A DNA stretch of 64,000 nt from Candidatus Rokuibacteriota bacterium (GCA_003221515.1 QHSI01000124.1:1-64000), one strand, 5' to 3'; shown: positions 27,958-36,865, counted from the first letter of the stretch. Translations and numbers: made by a program. Notes: a model not told the origin generated them from the letters alone.

Positions 27958-28293
27958 GCGAACTCACGACCTCTCGGGACGCCTGGTGGCTTTCGGCCGG
28001 TATCGGGGGCGTGGGCGAGACGTGCTCGCCCACGACATCCCCCCTGTTGGAGTCGCGCAGATTCTACTGCGCCTCCCGGCTTGCGCCGGGACTGGGTTGC
28101 TACTACAACTCGTGGGCGCCACTCGAAGCCGCTAGCAGGCTCCGTGTGGCGCGGCTATCAAGTCCGGTGGTGTTATCTCCATCCACACCTCCAGGAGTTG
28201 AGTGAGGCCACGACGGTCCGCGAGCACTGCTCACGTGACCGTAATTCCTCTCTACTCCCGTGGGGGGGCGGCGTCAAGGTACTCGGTCCGTTG
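27958..28293. other. intergenic region with two GC-rich hairpins
   Basis: No supported gene. It holds a perfect 10-bp hairpin, CGTGGGCGAG / CTCGCCCACG with loop ACGTG (28010-28034), and a 6-bp one, CCCGGC / GCCGGG with loop TTGC (28075-28090). Neither is followed by a T-run. A 61-codon plus-strand ORF (27950-28135) crosses the hairpins but has no ribosome site and is probably chance. A structured leader of the C39 gene or a small RNA is possible. Confidence 0.4.
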
Positions 28294-28331
28294 CGCTCGC
28301 GCCTCGACGGCGCTCACCTCGCGAGACCACG
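28294..28331. repeat. 38-bp direct repeat, copy 1
   Basis: Identical over 38 bases to 28346-28383, which carries the last codons and stop of the permease gene. The unit contains the small hairpin GCGCC-TCGAC-GGCGC. The period is 52 bases. It looks like a duplicated 3' end or duplicated terminator-like hairpin. Confidence 0.8.
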
Positions 28332-28345
28332 AATTTGACAGACTC

Positions 28346-28383
28346 CGCTCGCGCCTCGACGGCGCTCACCTCGCGAGACCACG
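28346..28383. repeat. 38-bp direct repeat, copy 2
   Basis: Second copy of the 38-base unit. The stop codon of the ABC permease gene (TGA, minus strand, 28368-28366) falls inside it, so copy 1 is a duplicate of the gene's last few codons plus downstream hairpin. Confidence 0.8.
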
Positions 28384-29289
28384 CAAGCGTGGATCCAGCA
28401 GGTCCCGAAGCGCGTCACCCAGCATGTTGAATCCGAAGACCGCGAGCGAGATGGCCACGCCCGGCCAGATCGCCATCCACGGCGCGCGGAACATGTACGT
28501 GCGCCCCGAGCCCGAGAGCATGGCGCCCCACGCCGGGTAGGGCGGCGGCACACCGAAGCCCAGGAACGAGAGCGCCGACTCGGCCAGGATCGCCGTGCCG
28601 AGACCGATGGTCGCGAGAATGATCACGGTCGCCGCGACGTTCGGCAGGATGTGCCACAGGATGATCCGCGCGTGGCCGCAGCCCAGGGCGCGGGCCGCCT
28701 CCACGTAGGTGCTCTGGGCGACGGCGATTGTCGCGCCGCGGATCACTCGGGAGTTGACGGCGGCGATGAGGACCGCGAGCGAGAGCACGACGTTGAGCAA
28801 TCCCGGGCCGAGCACCGCCATCACCGAGAGCACGATCACGAGATACGGAAACGAGAGCCACGCGTCCACCACGCGCTGCACCACCAGATCGTAGGCGCCG
28901 CCGAAGTAGCCGCTCGAGACACCGACCGCCGTGGCCAGGAACACCGCGAGCCCGACGGTGGCGACGCCCACCGTGACCGACACGCGCGCGCCGAAGACGA
29001 TGCGGCTCCACATGTCACGCGAGAGGTTGTCCGTGCCGAGCCAGTGCGCCGCTGACGGCGGCTTCATCCGGGAGCCGCGGACCGTCTCGTCGTAGCCGTA
29101 CGGCGCGAGCTGCTCGGCGAACACCGCCATCACGAGCAGCGCGATCACGATGAACGCGCCGAGCGCCCCGAGGGGCTTCCGCCGGCAGAACCTTCCGACG
29201 CCGCGCAGCGCTTGTGCGCCGGACGACGCGCCCTGGACGGCGGCGCTCGGCTCGGCCACGCGGTGAGGAATTTCAACTCGGGTACTCAT
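28366..29289 (-). CDS. peptide/nickel-type ABC transporter permease (DppC-like)
   Basis: 307 residues from ATG 29289. N-terminal cytoplasmic part, then LGALGAFIVIALLVMAVFAE (TM1) and the OppC/DppC hallmark HWLGTDNLSRDMWSRIVFGA, followed by five more TM segments and the EAA loop VEAARALGCGHARIILWHIL. It forms the channel of an importer with the DppB-like permease encoded three bases upstream and the family 5 binding protein. No ATPase gene (DppD/DppF) occurs in the cluster, so ATPases must come from elsewhere. Confidence 0.92.
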   Translation of the reverse strand: MSTRVEIPHRVAEPSAAVQGASSGAQALRGVGRFCRRKPLGALGAFIVIALLVMAVFAEQLAPYGYDETVRGSRMKPPSAAHWLGTDNLSRDMWSRIVFGARVSVTVGVATVGLAVFLATAVGVSSGYFGGAYDLVVQRVVDAWLSFPYLVIVLSVMAVLGPGLLNVVLSLAVLIAAVNSRVIRGATIAVAQSTYVEAARALGCGHARIILWHILPNVAATVIILATIGLGTAILAESALSFLGFGVPPPYPAWGAMLSGSGRTYMFRAPWMAIWPGVAISLAVFGFNMLGDALRDLLDPRLRGLAR

Positions 29290-29292
29290 TGG

Positions 29293-30237
29293 TCAGTACC
29301 GTATCCGCGGGTCGAGGACCGCGTAGAGCGCGTCGACGCCGAGGTTGACGAGGACGATGACCGACACCACGACGAGGTTGACGCCCTGGATCACCGGATA
29401 GTCTCGCTGGTTGATCGCGTCGAACAGGAAGCGGCTCATGCCCGGCAACCCGAAGACGGTCTCGATGATGACGGTGCCGCCGATGATCTGTGGAAGCTGG
29501 GTGCCGAGCAGGGTCACGACCGGGATGACCGCGTTGCGGAGCGCGTGCTTCATGAGGATCACGCGCTCGCCGAGCCCCTTGGCCCACGCCGTGCGGACGT
29601 AGTCCTGTCGCAGTACCTCCAGCAGCATGCCGCGGGTGAGGCGCATCAGCGCGGCGCCGGCGGCGATGCCGAGGATCGCCGCCGGCAAGAGCAGCTGCGT
29701 CACGTGGCCGACCGGATCCTTGGAGAACTCGACGAAGCCCGTGACCGGCCGCCAGCCCCACCAGATGGCCGGGAGCACGATCAGCAGCGTCGCGAGCCAG
29801 AACGCCGGGACGGAGAGGCCGAGGATCGCCGCGCTCCGCGCGACGTAGTCCTGGATGGTGTCCTGGCGCGCCGCCGAGATCACCCCGACCGGGATCGCGA
29901 TCAGCAGGGCGACGGTGAGGCCCAGCACGGCCAGCTCGAAGGTGACGGGCAGCCGCTGGCCGATCTCTTCCAGCACCGGCCGCTTCGTCCACAGCGACTC
30001 GCCGAGGTCGCCGCGGGCGACCTTGCTCAGCCACTCGACGTACTGCACGGGCAGCGGCCGGTTGAGGCCGAGCTTCTCACGCAGCTCGTCGAGGTCCTTG
30101 GCGTACGCCTTTTCGGCGAGCATCAGCACCACGACGTCCCCGGGAATCAGCCGCGGCAGCGTGAAGACGATCAGCGACGCGATCAGCAGCGAGGGGATCG
30201 CGATGAGCAGGCGCTTCGCGAGGTACCGCCTCAGCAC
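29293..30237 (-). CDS. peptide/nickel-type ABC transporter permease (DppB-like)
   Basis: 314 residues from GTG 30237. MLRRYLAKRLLIAIPSLLIA (TM1) and the OppB/DppB motifs GDVVVLMLAEKAYAKDLDEL, LRQDYVRTAWAKGLGERVIL (EAA loop) and IIETVFGLPGMSRFLFDAI identify it. Six TM helices, inner membrane. It pairs with the DppC-like permease three bases downstream; the substrate-binding protein gene ends 19 nt upstream. Predicted to import short peptides or related amide or amino compounds. Confidence 0.93.
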   Translation of the reverse strand: MLRRYLAKRLLIAIPSLLIASLIVFTLPRLIPGDVVVLMLAEKAYAKDLDELREKLGLNRPLPVQYVEWLSKVARGDLGESLWTKRPVLEEIGQRLPVTFELAVLGLTVALLIAIPVGVISAARQDTIQDYVARSAAILGLSVPAFWLATLLIVLPAIWWGWRPVTGFVEFSKDPVGHVTQLLLPAAILGIAAGAALMRLTRGMLLEVLRQDYVRTAWAKGLGERVILMKHALRNAVIPVVTLLGTQLPQIIGGTVIIETVFGLPGMSRFLFDAINQRDYPVIQGVNLVVVSVIVLVNLGVDALYAVLDPRIRY

Positions 30238-30256
30238 GACCGGCCGTCGTGACTCG

Positions 30257-31882
30257 TCACCGGTCGAGCCACGCCGCCATGAGCCGGCCGCCGTAGTCGT
30301 AGCCCATGTTCGGCCCGTAGTTCTTGAGCGCGCCCTCCCAGACCGCGATGTAGATGCCGGACGGCATCTGCACGTAGTACTGCTGCTTGGCCAGGTGGCG
30401 CTGGATGTCGTAGATGATCTCGCGGCGCTTGGCGACGTCGGACGTGCGCCGCTGGCGGACCAGCATGTCGGCCACCACCGGGTCGTTGATGTGGCTCTGG
30501 TTCTTGAGCTCTTCCGGGTAGTACTGGCCGAACAGGAAGTTGTCCGGCTCCAAGAACCCCGTCTGGGGCCCGAAGGTCATCGACTCGAACTTGCCGTAGA
30601 AGCACGTCGCGATGTACGCGCCGTACTCTTTCTGGTCGATCTTGACGTCGATGCCGACCGCCTTCAGGTCCTTTTGCACGAGCTGCATCGCGTCGACCAG
30701 GATCGTCGAGCCGTAGGGCGTGAAGCACATGGTTCCGGGGAAACCGTTGGGATAGCCGGCGGCGGCCAGCAGCCGCTTGGCTTCGGCCGGATCGTGCTTG
30801 TAGTACTTGGCGCCGTCGCCCAGCTTGTCGAACGGGACGGACCACTCCCGGAGCGCGGCCGGCACCGGCGGATTCATGGCGCCAACGCCCTCGAACACCG
30901 CGTCGATGATTGCCTTGCGATCGATGGCCAGCGACATGGCGTGACGCACCCGCACGTCGTTGAACGGCTTCTGGTCCGTGCGCATCGAAATGTGGCTCAT
31001 GACCGGCGCTGGGAACTCGAGCGTCTGTAGCTTGGACCGCTTCTGCTTGAGCGTGTCCTTGATCTGCACCCAGTCGACCCGGTTGACGGTGCCGGGAAAC
31101 TCCCAGCCGAGGTCGTACTTGCCGCTGAGGAACGCCGCCATCCGCGAGGCGTTGTCCTCGTCCACCGTCGCCTCGATCCGGTCGATATACGGCAGGCCGG
31201 GCAGGAAGTAGCTCGGGTTGCGCACGAAGGTGAGGCCCACGTTGGGCCGGTAGGAATCGAGCATCCACGGCCCCGTGCCGATGACCGTCTCGTGCTTCTT
31301 GAAGTCGCCGAACTTGTCGAGGACTTCCTTGGCGACGATCGCGACCGCGTGCGGATTCGACAGCATGTCGAGGAACCAGACGAACGGTTCCTTCAGCGTG
31401 AACTTCACCGTGGACCGGTCGAACGCCTCGACCTTCTCGACGGCCCTGAGCATGTAGGCGTTGGCGTTGCCCTTCGCGGTGAGGAAATGATTGACGCTGA
31501 ACACGACATCGTCGGCGGTCAGCTCGCGCCCGTTCACAGGCGGCTTGTTGTGCCAGCGCACGCCCTTGCGCAGCTTGAAGACGTACGTCGTCTCGCTCGG
31601 CTGCGTCCAGGACTCCGCCAGATCGCCCTCGATCGGGAAGGTGCCGGGCACCACGCCCGGGCCGGCCTTGTGCTTGAGCAGACGACTGTGAGTGAAGCTC
31701 AGCGCGATGTGCGTCTTGTAGGAGATCGTCTGGAACGGGTCGAAGTGCGGCGGGTCCCACGTTCGGATGGCCAGCGTGCCACCTCGTTTTGGCGTCTGGG
31801 CGGGTGCGACGGACGGGACCAGCGAGGCGCCGGCGAGCGCGGCGCCGCCGAGCCTCAGCAGGTCGCGTCGGCTGAGATTCAT
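30257..31882 (-). CDS. family 5 extracellular solute-binding protein
   Basis: 541 residues from ATG 31882, with GGAGG seven bases upstream. The N-terminus MNLSRRDLLRLGGAALAGAS has the twin-arginine signal pattern, ending near AQTPKRGGTL. SBP_bac_5 motifs follow: THSRLLKHKAGPGVVPG, LAESWTQPSETTYVFKLRKG, VRWHNKPPVNGRELTADDVV and VRVRHAMSLAIDRKAIIDAV. It binds the substrate in the periplasm for the two permeases downstream. Neighbouring aminotransferase, alcohol dehydrogenase and CoA lyase suggest an amino acid-derived substrate. Confidence 0.93.
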   Translation of the reverse strand: MNLSRRDLLRLGGAALAGASLVPSVAPAQTPKRGGTLAIRTWDPPHFDPFQTISYKTHIALSFTHSRLLKHKAGPGVVPGTFPIEGDLAESWTQPSETTYVFKLRKGVRWHNKPPVNGRELTADDVVFSVNHFLTAKGNANAYMLRAVEKVEAFDRSTVKFTLKEPFVWFLDMLSNPHAVAIVAKEVLDKFGDFKKHETVIGTGPWMLDSYRPNVGLTFVRNPSYFLPGLPYIDRIEATVDEDNASRMAAFLSGKYDLGWEFPGTVNRVDWVQIKDTLKQKRSKLQTLEFPAPVMSHISMRTDQKPFNDVRVRHAMSLAIDRKAIIDAVFEGVGAMNPPVPAALREWSVPFDKLGDGAKYYKHDPAEAKRLLAAAGYPNGFPGTMCFTPYGSTILVDAMQLVQKDLKAVGIDVKIDQKEYGAYIATCFYGKFESMTFGPQTGFLEPDNFLFGQYYPEELKNQSHINDPVVADMLVRQRRTSDVAKRREIIYDIQRHLAKQQYYVQMPSGIYIAVWEGALKNYGPNMGYDYGGRLMAAWLDR

Positions 31883-31899
31883 GGAATCCTCCGGGGAGC

Positions 31900-33186
31900 T
31901 CAGGCGCCCGAGGCGATCGCCGCCAGCGCCTGGTCGAAGATCTCGAGGGTGTGGTCCACGTCCTGGTCCGAGTGGGCGAGCGAGACGTAGATCTTGTTCA
32001 CGGCCTTGACCATTCCGCGGGCGACGAGCTCCTGGTTGAAGCGCTTGATCCGGTCGCGGTCGGCGGTCAGCGTCGCGCGATAGTCGACGATCGGACGGTC
32101 GGTGAAGAAGATATCGAACACCGGCGGCTCGCCGCTGACCTGCGCGGCGAGACCGTGCGTGGCGGCCGCGGCGGCCAGGCCCTCGCGGAGCCGCGTACCG
32201 GTGCGGAAGAGTCGCTGATAGGCGCCTGGCTTCCGGAGCTCGGCGAGGGTCGCCAGGCCCGCGGCGCAGGCGATGGCGTTGCCGTTGAAGGTCCCGGCCT
32301 GCCAGACGTAGTCCGGCGTGCCCTCCAGCGCGGCGTCGAAGTGGCGCATGATCACCTTCGGGCCGGCGATGCACGCCAGCGGGAACCCGCCGGCCACCAC
32401 CTTGCCGTAGGCGGCCAGATCGGGGACGACGCCGTAGTACTCCTGGGCGCCACCGTACGCGAAGCGAAAGCCGGTGACGATCTCGTCGAAGACGAGCGGC
32501 ACGTCGTAGCGGCGCGTGGCCGTGCGCAACCCGGCCAGGAACCCCGGCGCCGGCACGATCGTGCGCTGGTAGGGCTCGATGAGCACCGCGGCCAGCTCGT
32601 CGTGGTGCGCGGCGATCAGCGCCTCGGCGGTCGCGAGGTCGTTGTACGGCGCGATCAGCACCTCGCCCTCGATCGCGTGCGGAACGCCCGCCGAGTCCAT
32701 CATGGGCGCGGGGAACGCCTTCGGTGAGCGCGGCACGACGCTCATCAGTGCGTAGTCGTGCGTGCCGTGAAAGCCGCCCTCGAACTTCATGATCTTCTCG
32801 CGTTTCCGGAACGCGCGCGCCACCCGGAGCGCGAAGAAGGTCGCCTCCGAGCCGCTCGACGTGTAGCGCACCTGCTCGGCGCACGGAACCGCCTTCACGA
32901 TCTCCTCGGCGAGCTGGATCGCCGGCTCGTTCAGCAGGAAGTACGAGGTGCCGCGCGCCATCTGCCGCTCGACGGCCTCGACGACGGCGGGATGCGCGTG
33001 GCCGAGCAGCATCGGGCCCGAGCCCAAGAGGTAGTCGAGATACCGCCGGCCGGTCATGTCCCACAGATACGCGCCGCGGCCTTCCTTGACGACGAATTCG
33101 AGTCCGGGACCGCTCCGGTGGCTGCCCAGGATGCCTCCGGGCAACACCTGCTCGGCTCGACGTAGAAGATCTTCTTGAGCGCTCAT
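31900..33186 (-). CDS. class III aminotransferase, glutamate-1-semialdehyde aminomutase-like
   Basis: 428 residues from ATG 33186. VKEGRGAYLWDMTGRRYLDY, GSGPMLLGHAHPAVVEAVER, RYTSSGSEATFFALRVARAF (PLP phosphate loop), VLIEPYQRTIVPAPGFLAGL, LVFDEIVTGFRFAYGG and the PLP lysine in AYGKVVAGGFPLACIAG make it a HemL-like class III enzyme. With no heme gene nearby and a transporter and degradative enzymes around it, it is more likely a catabolic omega-type aminotransferase or aminomutase than the heme enzyme. It is 17 nt upstream of the binding-protein gene. Confidence 0.9.
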   Translation of the reverse strand: MSAQEDLLRRAEQVLPGGILGSHRSGPGLEFVVKEGRGAYLWDMTGRRYLDYLLGSGPMLLGHAHPAVVEAVERQMARGTSYFLLNEPAIQLAEEIVKAVPCAEQVRYTSSGSEATFFALRVARAFRKREKIMKFEGGFHGTHDYALMSVVPRSPKAFPAPMMDSAGVPHAIEGEVLIAPYNDLATAEALIAAHHDELAAVLIEPYQRTIVPAPGFLAGLRTATRRYDVPLVFDEIVTGFRFAYGGAQEYYGVVPDLAAYGKVVAGGFPLACIAGPKVIMRHFDAALEGTPDYVWQAGTFNGNAIACAAGLATLAELRKPGAYQRLFRTGTRLREGLAAAAATHGLAAQVSGEPPVFDIFFTDRPIVDYRATLTADRDRIKRFNQELVARGMVKAVNKIYVSLAHSDQDVDHTLEIFDQALAAIASGA

Positions 33187-33270
33187 GACGCGTTCCTCAG
33201 GGGACGTGCCTGTCGCAGGCCACCCTCGAATTGCTCCGTGCTCACGGCACCCGCTACAACAACGCCAGGA

Positions 33271-34287
33271 TCATACGCGAGAACCCTCACCGGTCAAGAG
33301 TACTCCGGCGCCCGCGAAGCCCCCGCGCTTGAGCAGCGCGAGCGCCCGGTTGGCGTCCTCGAGCGGGAACGTCGTCGTCGCCGGGCGGATCGGGATCCGG
33401 GCCGCTTCGGCCAGGAGCTCCTCGCCGTCGGCGCGCGTGTTCGCGGTGACGCTCCGCACGGTACGCTCATAGAAGAGATCGCGTTCGTAGTGGAGCGACG
33501 GCACGGGCGTCATGTAGATCCCGGCCAGCGCGAGCGTGCCGCCGCGCGCGAGGTTGCGGAGCGCGGTCGGCACCAGCTCGCCGGCCGGCGCGAAAATGAT
33601 CGTGCCGTCCGCCTTCGCGGGCATCGCGTCGCCGACGTCGCCGACCCACGTCGCGCCGAGCCGGCGCGCGAGCTCGCGGTGGGACGGCTCGCGCGTGCAC
33701 ACGAACACGTCGCAGCCGCGGGCGCGCGCGACTTGCAGCGTCACGTGGGCCGAGGCGCCGAAGCCGTAGATGCCGAGGCGACCGCCCGGCGCCACCTCGG
33801 AGAGCTTCAGGGCCCGGTAGCCGATGATGCCCGCGCAGAGCAGCGGCGCCGCCTCGCCGTCGTCGAAGATCGGCGGGATCGCGTAGGCGAACGCCTCCGG
33901 CGCCACGGCGTAGTCGGCGAATCCACCGTCCGCGTGATAGCCGGTGAACTCCGCGCCCTCGCAGAGGTTCTCGCGGCCCCGCCGGCATGCGTCGCAGACG
34001 CCGCACGTCCGGCGGAGCCAGGCGATGCCCACGCGGTCACCGATCCGAAAGCGTCTGGCGGCGGCGCCCGCCCGCTCGACGCGGCCCACGACCTGGTGAC
34101 CCGGCACGATGGGCGATCGGACCAGCGGGAGATCGCCCTCGACGATGTGCAGGTCGGTGCGGCACACGCCGCACGCGCTCACGCGGACGAGGATCTCGGC
34201 GGGTCCCGGTGACGGCGTGGCGCGCGAATCGGCGCGGAGCGGGTCGGTCTCGATCGGCCCGGGGGCCGAGAGCGCGAACGCCCGCAT
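33271..34287 (-). CDS. zinc-dependent alcohol dehydrogenase (AdhP-like)
   Basis: 338 residues from ATG 34287. GroES-like domain with the catalytic zinc Cys in VRVSACGVCRTDLHIVEGDL and His in IVPGHQVVGRVE; the four structural-zinc cysteines in RRTCGVCDACRRGRENLCEG; and the NAD site LGIYGFGASAHVTLQVAR. It oxidises alcohols to aldehydes, and it closely follows the AdhP/AdhA type. The gene lies 42 nt after the CoA lyase gene and 84 nt before the aminotransferase. Confidence 0.92.
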   Translation of the reverse strand: MRAFALSAPGPIETDPLRADSRATPSPGPAEILVRVSACGVCRTDLHIVEGDLPLVRSPIVPGHQVVGRVERAGAAARRFRIGDRVGIAWLRRTCGVCDACRRGRENLCEGAEFTGYHADGGFADYAVAPEAFAYAIPPIFDDGEAAPLLCAGIIGYRALKLSEVAPGGRLGIYGFGASAHVTLQVARARGCDVFVCTREPSHRELARRLGATWVGDVGDAMPAKADGTIIFAPAGELVPTALRNLARGGTLALAGIYMTPVPSLHYERDLFYERTVRSVTANTRADGEELLAEAARIPIRPATTTFPLEDANRALALLKRGGFAGAGVLLTGEGSRV

Positions 34288-34329
34288 GCTACGCGGCCGG
34301 CCTCGACGTCCGCTCGACCGTCGCCGGGC

Positions 34330-35211
34330 TCACTCCACTCCTGCCCTCGCCAGGAGCTTCCTGGCGCGGGTGAGGTGCGGGGCGTCCACCATCTGGCCCT
34401 TGAAGGTGAACGCGTAGACGCCGCGCTTCGCGTGCTCGTCGAACAGCGCGACCAGCTCGCGGGCCTCGTCGACCGCCCCCTTGAGCGGCGTGAAGACTTC
34501 GTTGATCACGGCGATCTGGGAGGGATGGATGGAGATCTTGCCGGTGAAACCCATCGCCACGCCCTCCTCGCACTCGCGCCGGAGCCCGTCGAGGTCGGCG
34601 ATGTCGGTGAAGACGGTGTCGATCGCCTCCACGCCAGCGGCGGCGGCGACCACCGAACACATGACGCGCGCGTAGCGCGGGATGTCGAGATACCGTCCCT
34701 CGGCGTCACGCACGCGGCCGAGCCCCATCGCCGCGCCCAGGTCTTCGACGCCCCACGAGATCGCCACGGTTCGCGGCGTCGCGGTCGCGATCTCGCGGAT
34801 GTTCAGCAACCCCTCGGGCGTCTCCGTCGCGATCAGCGTGAGCCGCGTGGTCCCGTTGGGGATCCCGTGCTTCTGCTCGAGCCGGTCGAGCACCCGGACG
34901 ATCTCGCGGACGTCGGCGGCGCGGCCGGGCTTCGGCACCACGTAGCCGTCCGGGCGCGCCGCGATCGTCGCCTCGAGGTCGGCCCGACCGTGGCCGGTGG
35001 CGATCGGGTTCATCCGCACCCAGCGCTCACGCCCGCCGAAATCGCGGCCGAGCCACTCACCGACCACGCCGCGCGTGGCCGCCTTGCGGTCGGGCGCCAC
35101 GGCGTCCTCGAGGTCGAGGATCAGGCCGTCGGCCGGGAGCGTGAGCGCTCGGGCCAGCATCCGGTCGTTGCCGCCCGGCACGAAGTGGAGCGACCGCCGC
35201 CGCCGCGCCAC
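34330..35211 (-). CDS. HpcH/HpaI-type CoA ester lyase
   Basis: 293 residues from ATG 35211. SLHFVPGGNDRMLARALTLP, ADGLILDLEDAVAPDRKAAT (Mg-binding Glu and Asp), RWVRMNPIATGHGRADLEAT, VVPKPGRAADV and GFTGKISIHPSQIAVINEVF are those of CitE-like lyases. Such enzymes cleave malyl-, methylmalyl- or citramalyl-CoA. The overlapping-style arrangement with the MaoC hydratase (2 nt apart) mirrors mesaconyl-CoA hydratase plus beta-methylmalyl-CoA lyase pairs, so a citramalate or methylmalyl-CoA route is plausible. Confidence 0.9.
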   Translation of the reverse strand: MARRRRSLHFVPGGNDRMLARALTLPADGLILDLEDAVAPDRKAATRGVVGEWLGRDFGGRERWVRMNPIATGHGRADLEATIAARPDGYVVPKPGRAADVREIVRVLDRLEQKHGIPNGTTRLTLIATETPEGLLNIREIATATPRTVAISWGVEDLGAAMGLGRVRDAEGRYLDIPRYARVMCSVVAAAAGVEAIDTVFTDIADLDGLRRECEEGVAMGFTGKISIHPSQIAVINEVFTPLKGAVDEARELVALFDEHAKRGVYAFTFKGQMVDAPHLTRARKLLARAGVE

Positions 35212-35213
35212 GC

Positions 35214-35666
35214 TCAGGCGCCCTTCTTGCGCATCATCGCGTTGCGTCGCGCCACCATGACGACCTCACCGTGCTGGTTGAGGGCGCGGTGCACGAACGT
35301 CACGATGCCCCACTGCGGACGCGAGCGCGACTCGCGCTTGTCGACCACCTCGGTCTCCGCGTAGATCGTGTCCCCGTGGAAGACCGGCTTCGGGAACTCC
35401 ACCTTCTCGAACCCGAGGTTGCCGACGGTCGTGCCGAGCGTCGTCTCGCCGACCGAGAGGCCGACCGCGACACCGAGCGTGAAGAGGCTGTTCACCAGCG
35501 GCTTGCCGAACTCGGCCTGCGCAGCGGCATGAAAGTCGACGTGGAGCGATTGCGGATTCATGGTCAGGCAGGAAAACCAGACGTTGTCCGCCTCGGTCAC
35601 CGTGCGTCCGGGCTGGTGCCGGAAGGTCTGTCCGATCGTGAGCTCCTCGAAATACTTTCCGGCCAC
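35214..35666 (-). CDS. MaoC family hydratase
   Basis: 150 residues from GTG 35666, with GGGAGGG seven bases upstream. [60 protein letters not shown] (the hydratase Asn-Pro...His region) and [19 protein letters not shown] mark a single hot-dog MaoC/mesaconyl-CoA hydratase-like protein. It adds water to an enoyl- or mesaconyl-type CoA ester whose product the next gene's lyase could cleave. Confidence 0.9.
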   Translation of the reverse strand: MAGKYFEELTIGQTFRHQPGRTVTEADNVWFSCLTMNPQSLHVDFHAAAQAEFGKPLVNSLFTLGVAVGLSVGETTLGTTVGNLGFEKVEFPKPVFHGDTIYAETEVVDKRESRSRPQWGIVTFVHRALNQHGEVVMVARRNAMMRKKGA

Positions 35667-35716
35667 GAAGTCCCTCCCTGTTGGGTGTCGGCGTCCGGGC
35701 GTGTCGGCGCCCGGGC

Positions 35717-35745
35717 TTGACAGCGGTCGTGCCAGATTCTATCAA
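35717..35745 (+). promoter_or_regulatory. sigma-70 promoter of lhgO (leaderless type)
   Basis: TTGACA (35717-35722), a 17-base spacer, TATCAA (35740-35745), then nine bases to ATG 35755. There is no ribosome site, so the mRNA probably starts within two or three bases of the ATG. Confidence 0.65.
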
Positions 35746-35754
35746 TGGTGGGCC

Positions 35755-36865
35755 ATGGAAAACTCCTACGACATCGCGGTCATCGGCGGCGGCATCCTCG
35801 GCCTCGCCACCGCGCGCGCGCTCAACGAGCGAGCGCCCCGGGCACGGCTCGTCGTCCTCGAGAAGGAAGCGAAGCTCGCCACCCACCAGACCGGGAACAA
35901 CTCGGGCGTCATCCATTCCGGCATCTACTACAAGCCGGGCTCCTACAAGGCCAAGCTCTGCGTCGAGGGCAAGGGGCTGATGCTCGAGTTCTGTCAGAAG
36001 CACGGGATCCGCGTCGACCACGTCGGCAAGGTGATCGTTGCGACCGAGCCGGCCGAGCTGCCGCGCCTGCAGACGCTCTACGAGCGCGGGATCGCCAACG
36101 GCGTGCCGGTCGAGATGATCGAGCCGGCGCAGCTCCGGGAGATCGAGCCGCACGCCAAGGCACTCCGCGCGATCCGGTCCCCCTCGACCGCGATCGTCGA
36201 CTACAAGGAGGTGTGCTCGGCGATGACGCGGGAGCTGACCGCCCGCGGCGTCACGATCGAGACGAACGCCCGCGTGACGTCGATCACGCGAACCGCCGAC
36301 GCCATCGACCTCGAGACGCCGCGCGCCGTCGTACGCGCGCGACGCATCGTGAACTGCGCCGGGCTCTACTCCGACGTGGTGGCACGGATGGCCGGCGCGC
36401 GCGTAAATCTGAAGATCATCCCTCCACCTGACGCGGACCGTGCACGGTGAGGTCGAGGCCGGTCCCAACGCGGTGCTGGCGTTCGCGCGCGAGGGTTACA
36501 CGTTCGGCCGCGTGAGCCCGGGCGAGCTGGCGGGGACCCTCACCTACAGCGGCTTCTGGAACATGGCCCGCAAGTATTGGCGCATGGGCAGCTACGAGAT
36601 GTACCGCTCGCTCAGCAAGGGCGCGTTCGTGCAGGCGCTCCAGCGGCTGGTGCCCGTCCTGCGCTCCGAGGACGTCACGCGCGGCGGAGCCGGCGTGCGC
36701 GCCCAGGCCGTGAACCCCGACGGCACGATGGTGGACGACTTCCGCATCATCGCCGAGGCCGACGCGGTGCACGTGCTGAACGCGCCGTCCCCGGGCGCGA
36801 CCGCGTCGATCGCGATCGGCCGCCACATCTCCGGCATGGCCGCCGAGGCGTTCGGGCTCAAGTAG
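35755..36865 (+). pseudogene. lhgO: L-2-hydroxyglutarate oxidase, broken by internal deletion
   Basis: The first part (ATG 35755) is a good FAD-dependent LhgO N-terminus: YDIAVIGGGILGLATARALN, THQTGNNSGVIHSGIYYKPG, then IVDYKEVCSAMTRELTARGV and IVNCAGLYSDVVARMAGAR. At NLKIIP (about 36422) the frame runs into PPDADRAR and a stop at 36448-36450. The continuation is in another frame from about 36430: HLTRTVHGEVEAGPNAVLAF and GRVSPGELAGTLTYSGFWNM to GRHISGMAAEAFGLK (stop 36863). The stretch normally between KIIP and HLTRTVHG (about 30 residues) is missing, so this is a deletion plus frameshift, not a simple sequencing slip. The enzyme would oxidise L-2-hydroxyglutarate to 2-oxoglutarate. Confidence 0.85.

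Noticed and set aside
27950-28135. 61-codon plus-strand ORF across the hairpins
   Set aside because: No ribosome site, no promoter at leaderless spacing, and it covers two perfect hairpins; likely chance.
28294-28383. possible CRISPR repeat pair
   Set aside because: Only two copies, a 14-base spacer and one copy inside a coding gene; this is a local duplication.
36440-36865. separate 141-residue gene starting at a GTG inside lhgO
   Set aside because: It is the C-terminal piece of the broken lhgO, beginning in the middle of a conserved motif.
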